Below, in pieces: positions 52,104-61,473 of a stretch of 64,000 nucleotides of DNA. The position numbers and the translations under genes are program-made. Where the stretch lies: NCBI GenBank assembly GCA_964457225.1, contig CAYWEM010000001.1, forward strand, positions 186,001 through 250,000. The letters are read 5' to 3'. The stretch is from CAYWEM01 sp964457225. Its GTDB lineage: Bacteria; Acidobacteriota; Aminicenantia; UBA2199. How positions within the stretch are numbered: position 1 is the stretch's first letter; each line of letters starts with the position of its first letter. The notes under the pieces were generated by a model. That model saw only the letters and a program-made list of their open reading frames with translations, had not been told where the DNA came from and ran no database searches.

Positions 52104-52114
52104 AACCGAAGGGT

Positions 52115-53404
52115 CTATTTGAAAACCTGGGCGCCGACTCCCTTGACCGCTCCGAACAGTTCGAGGGTTGAGCGCCAGGGATATCGATTCATGAACATGC
52201 TCACTTGTGAACTTATTTTCCCCTGCTTGTTCAGCCCCATGGCCTGGCGCCAGAGGTTGGCCGGGGAATCTGGATTGAAATCGACCTGCTCGGTGTAACT
52301 GGCCGCCAGAAAAGCTTCCAGGTAGTTGGTGTCCAGCGGCAGCCGGGCCGGAATTTCCCGGCGGTTGGCTCTGACCGATGCGAAATTAAGGTCGGCGAAC
52401 TGTTCGACCATGATGTTCAGCTTGGTATTGCTGGCCGGGCTGTATTCCAGATCGCCTTTCTTGTTGGCGAAAAAGACATTTTCTTCGATCTTCAGCCAGT
52501 CGTCGCTGTTGAAGCGGGTATGATCAATGCCGGCCAGAACACTGCCGCCGATGAGGTTGTTCCTGATTTCATACCGGGCCTTGGTCATCACCCGGATGCC
52601 GTAACCCATGTCGAGCATATCCTTCTGTCTGCTCCAGCTGAAGAGGATGGTATTACCGCTGATTTCGACCAGCCCGCAGGCTGTGTTTTTCCCCGGACCT
52701 CCTGAGGCGCAGGTTCCGTAAACCTCGATCGCAGCCATGCGGTTGGCGACGAAGACGTTGTTGCGGATGCGGAAAGTGCCCCCGCGCAAACCGGCCTGAA
52801 TGGCAAAACTGGAACCGTTGACGAACACGCAGTTCTGGATGGTCAGGTCGCCTGCCTGGGCGGCGCTGACCACCTGGATGATCGGTTCCTCGACCGTGCT
52901 GTTGCCGCTGGAAGGTCGTTCGGTGGAACGCAGCAGGCGGCCGGTTTCCAGCCCCTTGACCAGTCCGTCGTTACCGCTGTAGGCGTTGCGCTGGCCCATG
53001 TCGAAAACAATACCGTCAATCAGGCTGCCGTCTATGGCCCCGGTAAAGCGCAGCATGGCCTTGCGGGCCTTGCCGCCGGCCGGGTTGTCGGGTTGAAAAA
53101 CAGTCGGATGATCGACGATCGAACGAGTGCTGAACTGCTCGTCATAACTCCCGATCAGCTGGATCGACCGGTTGACTTCCAGGTAGCCGATGCCGAAAGT
53201 ACCCAGGTACAACCCGCCGGCGACGTGGACCTTCCGGCCCGGCTGAGCCAGTTGCAGAGCCCGGTCGATTTCCTTGAGGGGTTCTTCCCGGCTGCCCGGG
53301 TTCTGATTACTGCCCCGGGACTGGGAAACGTAGAGATCAGCCTGAACCAGGCCGCTCAGCAGAAATAATCCAGCCGTGATGGTCAATAAAATTTTGTGTT
53401 TCAT
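52115..53404 (-). CDS. secreted right-handed parallel beta-helix protein
   Basis: 429 residues. Signal peptide (ILLTITAGLFLLSGLVQA), then a DUF1565/pectate-lyase-like beginning: LYVSQSRGSNQNPGSREEPLK, LQLAQPGRKVHVAGGLYLG, and a ladder of short strands with Asn stacks (TIQNCVFVNGS, RIRNNVFVANRMAAIEVYG, EISGNTILFSW, EIRNNLIGGSVLAGID). The C-terminal 100 residues are not beta-helix. Likely binds or cleaves polysaccharide; no catalytic set is identifiable. ATG 53404 has AGGAGG 5 nt upstream; an ATG at 53467 would spoil the signal peptide. Confidence 0.82.
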   Translation of the reverse strand: MKHKILLTITAGLFLLSGLVQADLYVSQSRGSNQNPGSREEPLKEIDRALQLAQPGRKVHVAGGLYLGTFGIGYLEVNRSIQLIGSYDEQFSTRSIVDHPTVFQPDNPAGGKARKAMLRFTGAIDGSLIDGIVFDMGQRNAYSGNDGLVKGLETGRLLRSTERPSSGNSTVEEPIIQVVSAAQAGDLTIQNCVFVNGSSFAIQAGLRGGTFRIRNNVFVANRMAAIEVYGTCASGGPGKNTACGLVEISGNTILFSWSRQKDMLDMGYGIRVMTKARYEIRNNLIGGSVLAGIDHTRFNSDDWLKIEENVFFANKKGDLEYSPASNTKLNIMVEQFADLNFASVRANRREIPARLPLDTNYLEAFLAASYTEQVDFNPDSPANLWRQAMGLNKQGKISSQVSMFMNRYPWRSTLELFGAVKGVGAQVFK

Positions 53405-53544
53405 CCAGCCTCCTTTTGTCGAAATCAGCCGCGGACAAAGATGTGCGCCGCGCGAAGTGATTCTCAATTCTGCCTCTCCGTCTGAAAAAAGTCAATCCCG
53501 CCCCCTTATTACCGCGGGCAAGATAATTTTTTTTAACGTATTTC

Positions 53545-53573
53545 TTGACTTTTTTCGATCAGCTTCATAAAAT
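53545..53573 (+). promoter_or_regulatory. promoter of the outer-membrane protein gene
   Basis: TTGACT (53545-53550), 17-bp spacer, TAAAAT (53568-53573). The leader to ATG 53651 is about 70 nt, A/G-rich at its end (AGGAGAAAAAAA). Confidence 0.75.
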
Positions 53574-53650
53574 CCGGCCATGGTCAAAGTTAAAACTTCC
53601 CGGGTTTGTTTCACGAGCAGAATCAAGATAAAGAGAAAAGGAGAAAAAAA

Positions 53651-54985
53651 ATGAAAAAACTGCTGATTCTTGCCCTGGTCATGCTCAGCGCCGCCTCGCT
53701 TTTCGGCAAGGCCCTGCTGACCAATTCCAACCAGAGCTCAAGCTACATCCGCATGCTGTCACGTAATCCCTCGACCGACATCGATGCCGTCTACTACAAC
53801 CCGGCCGGGCTGGTCAAGCTGGCAGACGGTTGGCACCTGGCCTTCTACAACCAGACCATCATGCAGGAAAAAAAGATCATCAACGAATTCCCCCTGCTCA
53901 ACAACGCTGAGTACATCGGCAAGGTAAACGTGCCCATGTTTCCCAATGCCTACGCGGTATATAAAAAAGATCGCCTGGCCCTGTCCTTCGGCTTCGGCCC
54001 GAATGCCGGCGGCGGCAGCGCCGATTTCGCCCGCGGTCTGCCTTCCTTTGAAACCAACATTTCCAGCCTGCCCCTGATGATTTCCATGCTGGGCATCCAG
54101 ACCACCACTTACAGCGCCGACATAGCCCTGGAAGGCAAGTCTATTTTCCTCGGCTTCCAGGGAAACGTTTCCTACGCCCTGAACGACAGCGTGGCCCTGG
54201 CCGCCGGACTGCGGCTTATCAAGGCCAATAACAGCTATTCCGGTCATATAAAGAACATCATGATCAATCCGCTGTTCGCCGGCAATCCGACTGCGGCCAT
54301 GATCCCCGCTTCGACTTTTTTCATGATGATCGGCCAGCCGGGCATGGCTGCTGCTCTCGGTGACATGGAAGTCGACGCCGAACAGAAGGGCAGTGCGGTC
54401 ACTCCCATCCTGAGCCTTTTCCTGACTCCAAGCTCCGGATTGAGCATCAGCCTGAAATACGAGTTCCAGACCAATCTCGAACTGGAAAACTTCACCGCCC
54501 GCGATGACACCGGCACCTTCCCCGATGGCCTGATCTTCCGCAATGACATTCCGGCCATCCTCTCAGCCGGGCTGAAGTACGAGTTCAACCCCGAACTGCG
54601 CGCCCTGCTTTCCTTCAACTATTTCTTCGACAAGAACGCCGACTGGGAAGGCAAGGAAGAATTCGTCAACAGCAATTCCTGGGAATTCTCCCTGGGCGCC
54701 GAATACGATCTCAGTTCCAAGCTGACCCTCAGCGCCGGTTACCTGCGCACCAACTTCGACCTGGCCGATTCTTACCAGACCGATATCGGTCATGAACTGA
54801 GCAGTAATTCCTTCGGACTGGGCGCCCGGATCAACCTGAGTGAAAACCTGAACGTTGAACTAGGTACCCTGTTCATTTCCTACAACAACACTTCCAGGCC
54901 TCTGAACACCCTTGGTTTGAACTACAACGAATCTTATTCACGCAAGACCACCGTCTTTTCGGTCGGTCTCGGCTACAGGTTCTGA
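53651..54985 (+). CDS. FadL/OmpP1-like outer-membrane beta-barrel protein
   Basis: 444 residues. Signal peptide (LLILALVMLSAASLFGKA). The N-terminal segment with RNPSTDIDAVYYNPAGLVKL is the FadL-family plug/NPAG motif; alternating amphipathic strands follow, and the chain ends in a terminal strand with C-terminal Phe (SVGLGYRF), the BAM recognition signal. Known relatives import hydrophobic compounds such as fatty acids or toluene. ATG 53651 follows AGGAG; an ATG at 53606 gives a charged leader and is rejected. Hairpin after the stop. Confidence 0.87.
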   Translation: MKKLLILALVMLSAASLFGKALLTNSNQSSSYIRMLSRNPSTDIDAVYYNPAGLVKLADGWHLAFYNQTIMQEKKIINEFPLLNNAEYIGKVNVPMFPNAYAVYKKDRLALSFGFGPNAGGGSADFARGLPSFETNISSLPLMISMLGIQTTTYSADIALEGKSIFLGFQGNVSYALNDSVALAAGLRLIKANNSYSGHIKNIMINPLFAGNPTAAMIPASTFFMMIGQPGMAAALGDMEVDAEQKGSAVTPILSLFLTPSSGLSISLKYEFQTNLELENFTARDDTGTFPDGLIFRNDIPAILSAGLKYEFNPELRALLSFNYFFDKNADWEGKEEFVNSNSWEFSLGAEYDLSSKLTLSAGYLRTNFDLADSYQTDIGHELSSNSFGLGARINLSENLNVELGTLFISYNNTSRPLNTLGLNYNESYSRKTTVFSVGLGYRF

Positions 54986-55000
54986 TCGCCTGAACTACAG

Positions 55001-55034
55001 CCGGCCGGGTGATCCTCAGGTATCATCCGGCCGG
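55001..55034 (+). terminator. GC-rich hairpin after the outer-membrane protein gene
   Basis: CCGGCCGGGTGAT and ATCATCCGGCCGG pair over 13 positions (one G-T pair) with an 8-nt loop; the downstream run is C/T-rich rather than a T-tract, so termination may need the second hairpin. Confidence 0.55.
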
Positions 55035-55117
55035 CCCTTCTTCCTGTTCCCGATACAATCCCCGATCTTAAAAGAGTATCCTGTTTTTCCCCCGGCGGAA
55101 TTATTCGCCTGCCGGGC

Positions 55118-55152
55118 AAAAAAAAAGGCGGATCCTGGGATCCGCCTTTTTT
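55118..55152. terminator. bidirectional Rho-independent terminator
   Basis: A-tract (55118-55126), GGCGGATC, CTGG loop, GATCCGCC, T-tract (55147-55152). Works for the outer-membrane protein gene on plus and the M3 peptidase on minus, whose stop is at 55167. Confidence 0.9.
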
Positions 55153-55166
55153 GTTTTTAATCTTTG

Positions 55167-57299
55167 TTATTCGCTTTTCAGGCCGCGCCTGATCAGCAGG
55201 GCTTCGGTGGTCGGCTCGGCGCCGCGGAAAGCTTTATAAGATTCCATGGGCGGCCGGGTGTTCCCGACTGAAAGCACCTCTTTTCTCCAGGCATTGCCGT
55301 TTTCCAGCTTGAGCCCGCCTTTTGACATCATGTAGGCGAAGGCATCGGCGGCCAGGATCTCGCTCCACATGTAGGCGTAGTAACCGGCGGCATAGCCCCC
55401 GCCGATTGAATGAGAGAAATAAGTGGACTTGTAACGCGGCGGCACCGGGGCGAAATCCACTCCGTGCTTTTTCAGGGCCGCGCTTTCAAATTCGTTGACG
55501 TCCTGCAGGGGCTGGTCGGAGCTCAGGGTATGCCACTCCATGTCCAGCAGAGAGGCGGACAGGTATTCCAGAGTATCGAAGCCCTGGTTGAATACCCGGG
55601 ACTTGATAACCTTTTGCAGCAGATCGGCCGGGATGGGGTTGCCGGTCTGGTAATGAAAGGCGAAATTGGAGATCACTTCCGGATGAATAGTGAAGTCCTC
55701 GTGAATGGTAGAGGGGGTTTCCACGAAATCGCGGGACACCGAAGTACCGGCCAGGCTGGGATACCTGACGTTGCTGAGCATGCCGTGCACCCCGTGCCCC
55801 ATTTCGTGGAACATGGTAGTGGCATGGTCATAGCTGATCAGGGTGGGTTGGCCGGCCGGGGCCTTGGGAATGTTCATGACGTTGACCACCACCGGCTTCT
55901 GGCCCAGCAGGTGCGACTGGCCGACGAAAGAACTCATCCAGGCGCCGCCCCGTTTTCCTTCGCGGGCGAAGTAATCGGCGTAGAAAATGGCCAGGCTGGT
56001 GCCGTCGGCATCGAGCAGTTCGTAAGCTACGACATCCGGGTGATAGACCGGCAGATCGGGCCTCTTTTTGAAACTGATACCGTAAAGTCTCTTCATGGCG
56101 TAAAACAGTCCGTCATTGAGTACCCGGTTGAATTCAAAGTACTCCTGAACCTTGCTTTCGTCGAGATCGTACTGCTCCTGCCTGACGAACTCGGCGTAGT
56201 ACTCCCAGTCCCAGGGCATCAATTCGAAATCACCGCCTTTCTTTTTTATCATTGCCTGGATGGCGGCGGCTTCTTTTTTTGTGTTGGCCATCACTGCCGG
56301 CACCATGCTGCCCAGCATGTCGTAAACCGCCTGCGGGGTCCCGGCCATCTGCGGTTCCAGTCCGTAAGCGGCCCAGTTTTCATAACCCAACAGCTTGGCG
56401 CGCTCGGCGCGCAGCTGAGTCAAGCGGGCCACCAGCGGCCGGTTGTCGGTTTCACCTTTCTGGTTACGGAAGGCCGAAGCTTCCCAAACCCGCTGACGCA
56501 GGTCGCGGTTGTGCAGGGAAATGGTCACCGGCTGGCGGGTGGTGTTGGTTATCTTGAGCAGGTATTTCCCTTCCAGGCCGCGCTCCTTGGCATCCTGGGC
56601 CGCTGCTTCGATCAGCACCGGGGACAGGCCGTCCAGTTCCTCGACGCTGTCTACGATTACCGCGATGTTGCGGGTTTCGGCCAGCAGGTTCTGTGAGAAC
56701 TGGTTGGCCAGTTTCGAGTGTTCCTCGTTCATGGCCCGGATGGCTTCCTTCTGCTGCTCGTTCAATTCGGCACCGGCGCGCTGAAAGCGTTGGTAGTAGA
56801 TCTCTACCAGGCGAAGGTCTTCACCCTTCAGCTTGAGCGCCTCGCGCTGATCGTAGATCTTCCTGACCCGCTCGAAGAGCTTGGGGTTGAGAAAGATGTT
56901 GTCCCGGTGGGCGGACATCATCGGCGCCAGCTTTGACTGGATTTTCAGCCGTTCGGGATTGCTGTCCGTGCCGACCAGGTTGTAAAAAACGCTGGTGGCC
57001 CGGTTGAGCAATTCGCCGCTCTTTTCCATGGCCACCAGGGTGTTTTCAAAACTCGGGGCGTCCGGGTTGGCGGCGATGGCCTCGATTTCGGCCAGCTGGA
57101 TCTTGATGCCTTCCTCGATTGCCGGCAGGAAGTGTTCGTCTCTGATCAGCCTGAAGTCCGGGGCCTCGTACTGCAGGACGCTCTTGCTGAACAGCGGGTT
57201 ATCCGCCTGCTCGGCCTTTTGCGCCGAGGCCGTTCCGGCCAGCAGCAGCACAATGATTAAAAGGTAACATGACTTGAAAATTAAATTTTTAGTTTTCAT
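55167..57299 (-). CDS. secreted M3 family metallopeptidase (Dcp-like)
   Basis: 710 residues with signal peptide (CYLLIIVLLLAGTASA). Thimet-oligopeptidase fold; zinc site His498-Glu499-x2-His502 in FHEMGHGVHGM, third ligand expected in the following ETPSTIHEDF stretch (FVETPS is the family signature). Dipeptidyl carboxypeptidase or oligopeptidase that finishes peptide degradation in the periplasm. The ATG lies 7 nt after the -10 box and has no Shine-Dalgarno, so the mRNA is probably leaderless. Bidirectional terminator follows. Confidence 0.95.
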   Translation of the reverse strand: MKTKNLIFKSCYLLIIVLLLAGTASAQKAEQADNPLFSKSVLQYEAPDFRLIRDEHFLPAIEEGIKIQLAEIEAIAANPDAPSFENTLVAMEKSGELLNRATSVFYNLVGTDSNPERLKIQSKLAPMMSAHRDNIFLNPKLFERVRKIYDQREALKLKGEDLRLVEIYYQRFQRAGAELNEQQKEAIRAMNEEHSKLANQFSQNLLAETRNIAVIVDSVEELDGLSPVLIEAAAQDAKERGLEGKYLLKITNTTRQPVTISLHNRDLRQRVWEASAFRNQKGETDNRPLVARLTQLRAERAKLLGYENWAAYGLEPQMAGTPQAVYDMLGSMVPAVMANTKKEAAAIQAMIKKKGGDFELMPWDWEYYAEFVRQEQYDLDESKVQEYFEFNRVLNDGLFYAMKRLYGISFKKRPDLPVYHPDVVAYELLDADGTSLAIFYADYFAREGKRGGAWMSSFVGQSHLLGQKPVVVNVMNIPKAPAGQPTLISYDHATTMFHEMGHGVHGMLSNVRYPSLAGTSVSRDFVETPSTIHEDFTIHPEVISNFAFHYQTGNPIPADLLQKVIKSRVFNQGFDTLEYLSASLLDMEWHTLSSDQPLQDVNEFESAALKKHGVDFAPVPPRYKSTYFSHSIGGGYAAGYYAYMWSEILAADAFAYMMSKGGLKLENGNAWRKEVLSVGNTRPPMESYKAFRGAEPTTEALLIRRGLKSE

Positions 57300-57306
57300 A
57301 CTGATG

Positions 57307-57336
57307 ATAATAGTAAAAATCCGCTGTTTTTGTCAA
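57307..57336 (-). promoter_or_regulatory. promoter giving a probable leaderless M3 peptidase transcript
   Basis: Minus strand: TTGACA (57331-57336), 18-bp spacer, TATTAT (57307-57312); ATG at 57299 begins after seven bases. Confidence 0.75.
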
Positions 57337-57425
57337 ACCGGCGCAGACATGGGGATCAATCTTTTCTACCCGGGATTGATTCTCCGATGATGGTTAAGCG
57401 TTAACCGGTAAAAGCCTTTCCTCCC

Positions 57426-57454
57426 TTGACAACAGACTTACAGAGGCATAGAAT
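57426..57454 (+). promoter_or_regulatory. promoter of the gene at 57478
   Basis: TTGACA (57426-57431), 17-bp spacer, TAGAAT (57449-57454). AAAGGAGG (57465-57472) then ATG at 57478. Confidence 0.8.
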
Positions 57455-57477
57455 GCCAGACAGTAAAGGAGGATATA

Positions 57478-58092
57478 ATGCAAAAAACCGGATTCCTGAA
57501 AAAAACAACAGCCCTGGCTGTGATCTTCTGTTTCGCCGTCCTGCTCCAGGTCTCGGTACAGCCTCTGAACGCCGTGGCGGCAGCCGGGCCCGATTATTCG
57601 GCAAAAGCCGGCGGCGATGAAGGCCAGGGCCTGCTGGAAGTCGAAGACGACGGTTCGCGTTCCTACGCCCGTAAAAGCTCCATGACCCCGATCATCATCG
57701 GCCTGCTGGCCGCCGGGGCCGTGGCCGCGGTGCTCTTCCTGGTGGTACTGAAATCCTACGACATCACCGGCACCTGGACTCTTAATTACAAATGGCAAAG
57801 CATGAGTTCTTTTTCATCGGCCACCCTTACCTTCACCGGCACCAAAAAGAGCGGGACCATGACCTCGGGGACCACTAGTGCTGTTTACACAGTCGACGGC
57901 AAGAAAGTACAGTGGGCTTACACTACTGGACCGGCGGTTTACGTCGGTACTTTCAGCGACAAGAACACCATGAGCGGCACCATGTCGACTTCGACCTTAA
58001 ACGGTGAATGGAACGCCACCCGGGCTGCTGGCTCAAGCAATATCGGCAACAGCGTGCTGAAGAACGGCATCAAGGCCGACGGATCCCAGTAA
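57478..58092 (+). CDS. membrane-anchored protein with lipocalin-like beta domain
   Basis: 204 residues. Signal-like hydrophobic N-terminus (ALAVIFCFAVLLQVSVQPL, Ala-rich cleavage region), acidic linker, a membrane helix (about 78-98, IIIGLLAAGAVAAVLFLVVL), then a beta-rich domain beginning DITGTWTLNYKW with repeated Ser/Thr-Gly strands (FTGTKKSGTMTSGTT, VYVGTFSDKNTMSGTMS, GEWNATR). This pattern recalls small barrel domains that report lipid or ligand binding, but no family is firmly recognised. It has a complete single-gene unit: promoter, ideal Shine-Dalgarno and terminator, so probably well expressed. Confidence 0.75.
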   Translation: MQKTGFLKKTTALAVIFCFAVLLQVSVQPLNAVAAAGPDYSAKAGGDEGQGLLEVEDDGSRSYARKSSMTPIIIGLLAAGAVAAVLFLVVLKSYDITGTWTLNYKWQSMSSFSSATLTFTGTKKSGTMTSGTTSAVYTVDGKKVQWAYTTGPAVYVGTFSDKNTMSGTMSTSTLNGEWNATRAAGSSNIGNSVLKNGIKADGSQ

Positions 58093-58123
58093 AAAGCAAC
58101 TGCTTTTCTAAATAGGTATTAAA

Positions 58124-58168
58124 ACAGCCCGGGGCTTGGCATCGGGCCAAGCTCCAGGCTGTTTTTTT
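58124..58168 (+). terminator. Rho-independent terminator of the gene at 57478
   Basis: ACAGCC-GGGGCTTGG, 7-nt loop, CCAAGCTCC-GGCTGT, followed by seven T. Long, nearly perfect stem with a single bulge pair. Confidence 0.92.
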
Positions 58169-58191
58169 CTTTTCCAGGCCGGGTCCGCGGC

Positions 58192-58221
58192 TTGACAATT
58201 TCTCCGCTCCTGTTTCAGAAT
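58192..58221 (+). promoter_or_regulatory. promoter of the BNR protein operon
   Basis: TTGACA (58192-58197), 18-bp spacer, CAGAAT (58216-58221). An in-frame ATG at 58228 lies six bases after the -10, repeating the leaderless spacing seen elsewhere; the start I use (58276) has its own AAGGA. Confidence 0.6.
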
Positions 58222-58275
58222 AGTTCCATGAAATCAACTTGGATCCTGTCTCGGATCTCCTTTAAGGAAAAGCGC

Positions 58276-61200
58276 ATGAAAAAAATATCCCTGCTGTTTC
58301 TATTCCTGACTGCTCTCTGCCTGGCCCTGCTGCCGGCCCGGACCGCTAAAAAGCCCGCCCTTTCGGCTGAGCTGTTCCAACAGCTGAAATACCGTCACAT
58401 CGGTCCGACCGGCAACCGGGTCATAGCCGTGACCGGGGTGCCGGGGCAACCCGATGTTTTTTACGTCGGGGCTGCTTCCGGCGGTATCTTCAAGACTGTG
58501 GACGGAGGAATCAACTGGGAACCAGTATTTGACGCCCAGCCGGTTTCATCGATCGGTTCGCTCGCTGTGGCCCCCTCCGACCCCAACCTGGTCTGGGCCG
58601 GAACGGGAGAAACTTTCATCCGCAGTAACGTCTCGCAGGGGGACGGCATCTACAAGTCAACCGACGCCGGCCGCAGCTGGAAACACATGGGCCTGGGCGA
58701 AAGCGGGCGTATCGGACGCATCATCATCGATCCGCGCGATCCGGACACCGTGTTTGCGGCAGTCATGGGCCATTGCTACGGTCCCCAGCAGGAACGCGGG
58801 GTCTTCCGCACCCGGGACGGCGGTCGCAGCTGGCAGAGGGTGCTCTTCGTCGATGAAAACACCGGCTGTTCAGACCTGGCCATGGATCCGACCAACCCGC
58901 GCATCATCTTCGCCGGCATGTGGCCGATGCTCATCCGCACCTGGGGACGCTGGAGCGGCGGACCGGGCGGCGGCTTATACCTTTCCCGCGACGGCGGCGA
59001 CAGCTGGACCAGGCTCGAAGGCAACGGCCTGCCCGACACGGAAATCGGCAAGGTGGCCCTGGCCGTGGCCGCCAGTGACCCAGACCGGGTTTACGCCCTG
59101 ATCGAAACCGCCGACGAGGGCTTGTGGCGCTCGGATGACGGGGGGGGCAACTGGAAACAGGTCAACCGCGACCATGGCCTGCTCAACCGTCCCCATTATT
59201 ACACCCGGCTGGCCGTGGCTCCGGATAACGCCGATGAGCTGTATTTTCCGGCCACCCGCTTTCACTGGAGCCAGGACGGCGGCCTCAATCACAAGCCTTT
59301 CAGCGTCTGGGGCGGCGACCACCACGATATGTGGATCGATCCGCTGGATCCCCGGCGCATGATCGTCGGCAACGACATGGGAGTGGCCCTCAGCAACAAC
59401 CGCGGCCGCAGCTGGCGCGGCATTGAATTGCCCATCGCCCAGATGTACCACGTGGCCACCGACAACCAGGTGCCCTACTTCGTTTACGGCAACCGCCAGG
59501 ACGGCACCTCCTACCGCGTGCCCAGCAACAGCAAGAGCGGCCGGATCATCCCCCGCGGACTGTGGCACCCGGTGGGCGGTTTTGAAAGCGGCCATGCAGT
59601 GATCGACCCGGTTGACAACAACATCGTCTGGTCCGGCAACTACGACGGTATGCTCGACCGCTTCGACCTGCGCACCATGCAGAGCCGGGCGGTCAGCGTC
59701 TGGCCGGACGGCATCCAGGGCTGGGCCCCGGCGGACATGAAATACCGCTTCCAGTGGACTTTTCCCATCCTGATTTCGCCCCACGATCACAACCGGGTCT
59801 ACGTGGGCAGCCAGTACGTTCATCGCAGCACCGACGCCGGTCACAGCTGGCAGGTGATCAGCCCCGACTTGAGCGGCAATGATCCGGAAAAGCTGAAAAT
59901 AACCGGCGGTATAACCGTCGATGACGTCAGCCCGCTGGTGACCTGCACCTTGTTCGCCCTGGCCGAATCCCCCCTGGAGGAAGGTCAGCTCTGGGCCGGC
60001 ACCAACGACGGCCGGCTGCACCTCAGCCGCGACGGGGGCGACAACTGGAGCAACCTGAGCGCCAATATCCCCGGCCTGCCGCCCGACGGAACCATCAGCA
60101 ACATCGAACCCTCGCGTCACAACCCGGCCTGGTGCTACATCAGCGTCGACCTGCACCAGGTCAACGACCGGCGCCCCTACGTTTACAAAACGGAAAACTA
60201 CGGCCGCAGCTGGAGATCTCTCAGAGCCGACCTGCCGATCGGCCCGCTCAGCTATGCCCACTGCCTGCGCGAGGATCCGCAAAAGCCAGGTCTGCTCTAC
60301 CTCGGCACGGAGAACGCCGTTCACGTTTCCTTTGACGACGGCCGCAGCTGGCTGAGCCTGCAGAGCAACCTGCCCCAGGCCCCGGTGCACTGGCTGACCA
60401 TCCAGGAACACTTCAGCGACCTGGTCATCGGCACTTACGGCCGCGGTTTCTGGATTCTCGACGACATCACTCCACTGCGCCAACTGAACGCCGAATTACT
60501 TTCCACTGACCTGCATTTCTTCGCCCCCCGGGACGCCTACCGTTTCCAGGCGGTGGAAACACCCAGCGCCGCGCCCAATGACCCCAGCTTCGGCGAAAAC
60601 CCGCCCTACGGCGCTTCCCTGCACTATTACCTCGCCGCCGACTCCGGCAAAGAGCTGAGTATCACCATCCACGACAGTGCCGGCCGGCTGGTGCGGACGC
60701 TCAAGAGCAGTGGTCCGGGTGCTCTCCCGGCCAAAGCCGGACTGAACCGGGCCTGGTGGGACCTGCGCTGGGAAAGAAACGAGGACATCAAGCTTTGGAC
60801 CCCGGTGGTGGGACACGAGCACGCCGGAGTAGGTCCGGAAGGCTGGCGGCCTTTTCCGTTGGGCCGCGGCCAGGCCGGCCCCCTGGTAGCCCCCGGTGTT
60901 TACCGCCTGACCCTGAAATCGGGTGAACGGGAAATCCAGCGCGAATTGCGGGTGCTTAAAGATCCGAACACGGCCGGAGGCCAGGCCGATATCGAAGAAC
61001 AGACCGAGTTTCTGCTCGAACTCCAGGCCATGAACCGGACCGCGGCCAAGCTGATCACCGGCTCTGAGCTGCTGCGCAAACAACTGGCCGATCTGCGTCT
61101 TTTGCTTCGCGATCTGCCCGGGAACAAAGAAATCGACTCCGCGCTGCTTGACCTGGACAATAAACTGATCGCTTTCCAGGATTTCTTTTTTCCAGTCGGC

Positions 61201-61473
61201 CTGACCGGTTCAGGTGACGAACTGCGCTGGCCGGACAAGTTTTATTCAAGGGTGGGTTTCCTGGCCCGCCAGGCCGCCCAGGCTGATTTTAAGCCCACCA
61301 GCCAGATGCTGGAAGTGCGGGATCTTTTCCGCGTGGAACTGGCCGGGCAGAAAGAAAATTTCGCCGCCCTGGCCGCCGGTGAGGTTGCCGGGCTGAACCG
61401 CCTGCTCCGTGAAGCCGGGATTCCCCATATCCTGGCCAGAGAATTGACAACAAACAAGGAGGTCGAAAAATGA
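58276..61473 (+). CDS. secreted BNR/sortilin (VPS10)-like repeat protein
   Basis: 1065 residues. Signal peptide (ISLLFLFLTALCLALLPA). About nine BNR/Asp-box repeats of the type S-x-D-x-G-x-x-W (STDAGRSW, TRDGGRSW, SRDGGDSW, SDDGGGNW, STDAGHSW, SRDGGDNW) build two beta-propellers up to about residue 720, followed by an Ig-like domain (about 790-890, with SGPGALPAKAGLNRAWWDLRW) and a helical C-terminus. Similar proteins are numerous in peptidase-rich Acidobacteriota; sialidase activity is unlikely, as the Arg triad and Tyr of sialidases are not apparent. Start uncertain: ATG 58228 would add 16 residues. Stop overlaps the next gene by ATGA. Confidence 0.9.
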   Translation: MKKISLLFLFLTALCLALLPARTAKKPALSAELFQQLKYRHIGPTGNRVIAVTGVPGQPDVFYVGAASGGIFKTVDGGINWEPVFDAQPVSSIGSLAVAPSDPNLVWAGTGETFIRSNVSQGDGIYKSTDAGRSWKHMGLGESGRIGRIIIDPRDPDTVFAAVMGHCYGPQQERGVFRTRDGGRSWQRVLFVDENTGCSDLAMDPTNPRIIFAGMWPMLIRTWGRWSGGPGGGLYLSRDGGDSWTRLEGNGLPDTEIGKVALAVAASDPDRVYALIETADEGLWRSDDGGGNWKQVNRDHGLLNRPHYYTRLAVAPDNADELYFPATRFHWSQDGGLNHKPFSVWGGDHHDMWIDPLDPRRMIVGNDMGVALSNNRGRSWRGIELPIAQMYHVATDNQVPYFVYGNRQDGTSYRVPSNSKSGRIIPRGLWHPVGGFESGHAVIDPVDNNIVWSGNYDGMLDRFDLRTMQSRAVSVWPDGIQGWAPADMKYRFQWTFPILISPHDHNRVYVGSQYVHRSTDAGHSWQVISPDLSGNDPEKLKITGGITVDDVSPLVTCTLFALAESPLEEGQLWAGTNDGRLHLSRDGGDNWSNLSANIPGLPPDGTISNIEPSRHNPAWCYISVDLHQVNDRRPYVYKTENYGRSWRSLRADLPIGPLSYAHCLREDPQKPGLLYLGTENAVHVSFDDGRSWLSLQSNLPQAPVHWLTIQEHFSDLVIGTYGRGFWILDDITPLRQLNAELLSTDLHFFAPRDAYRFQAVETPSAAPNDPSFGENPPYGASLHYYLAADSGKELSITIHDSAGRLVRTLKSSGPGALPAKAGLNRAWWDLRWERNEDIKLWTPVVGHEHAGVGPEGWRPFPLGRGQAGPLVAPGVYRLTLKSGEREIQRELRVLKDPNTAGGQADIEEQTEFLLELQAMNRTAAKLITGSELLRKQLADLRLLLRDLPGNKEIDSALLDLDNKLIAFQDFFFPVGLTGSGDELRWPDKFYSRVGFLARQAAQADFKPTSQMLEVRDLFRVELAGQKENFAALAAGEVAGLNRLLREAGIPHILARELTTNKEVEK

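Noticed and set aside
58975..60483. 502-codon open frame on minus opposite the BNR gene
   Set aside because: Its Val/Ala-rich translation is the antisense of repeated Asp-box codons; no start signal or domain.
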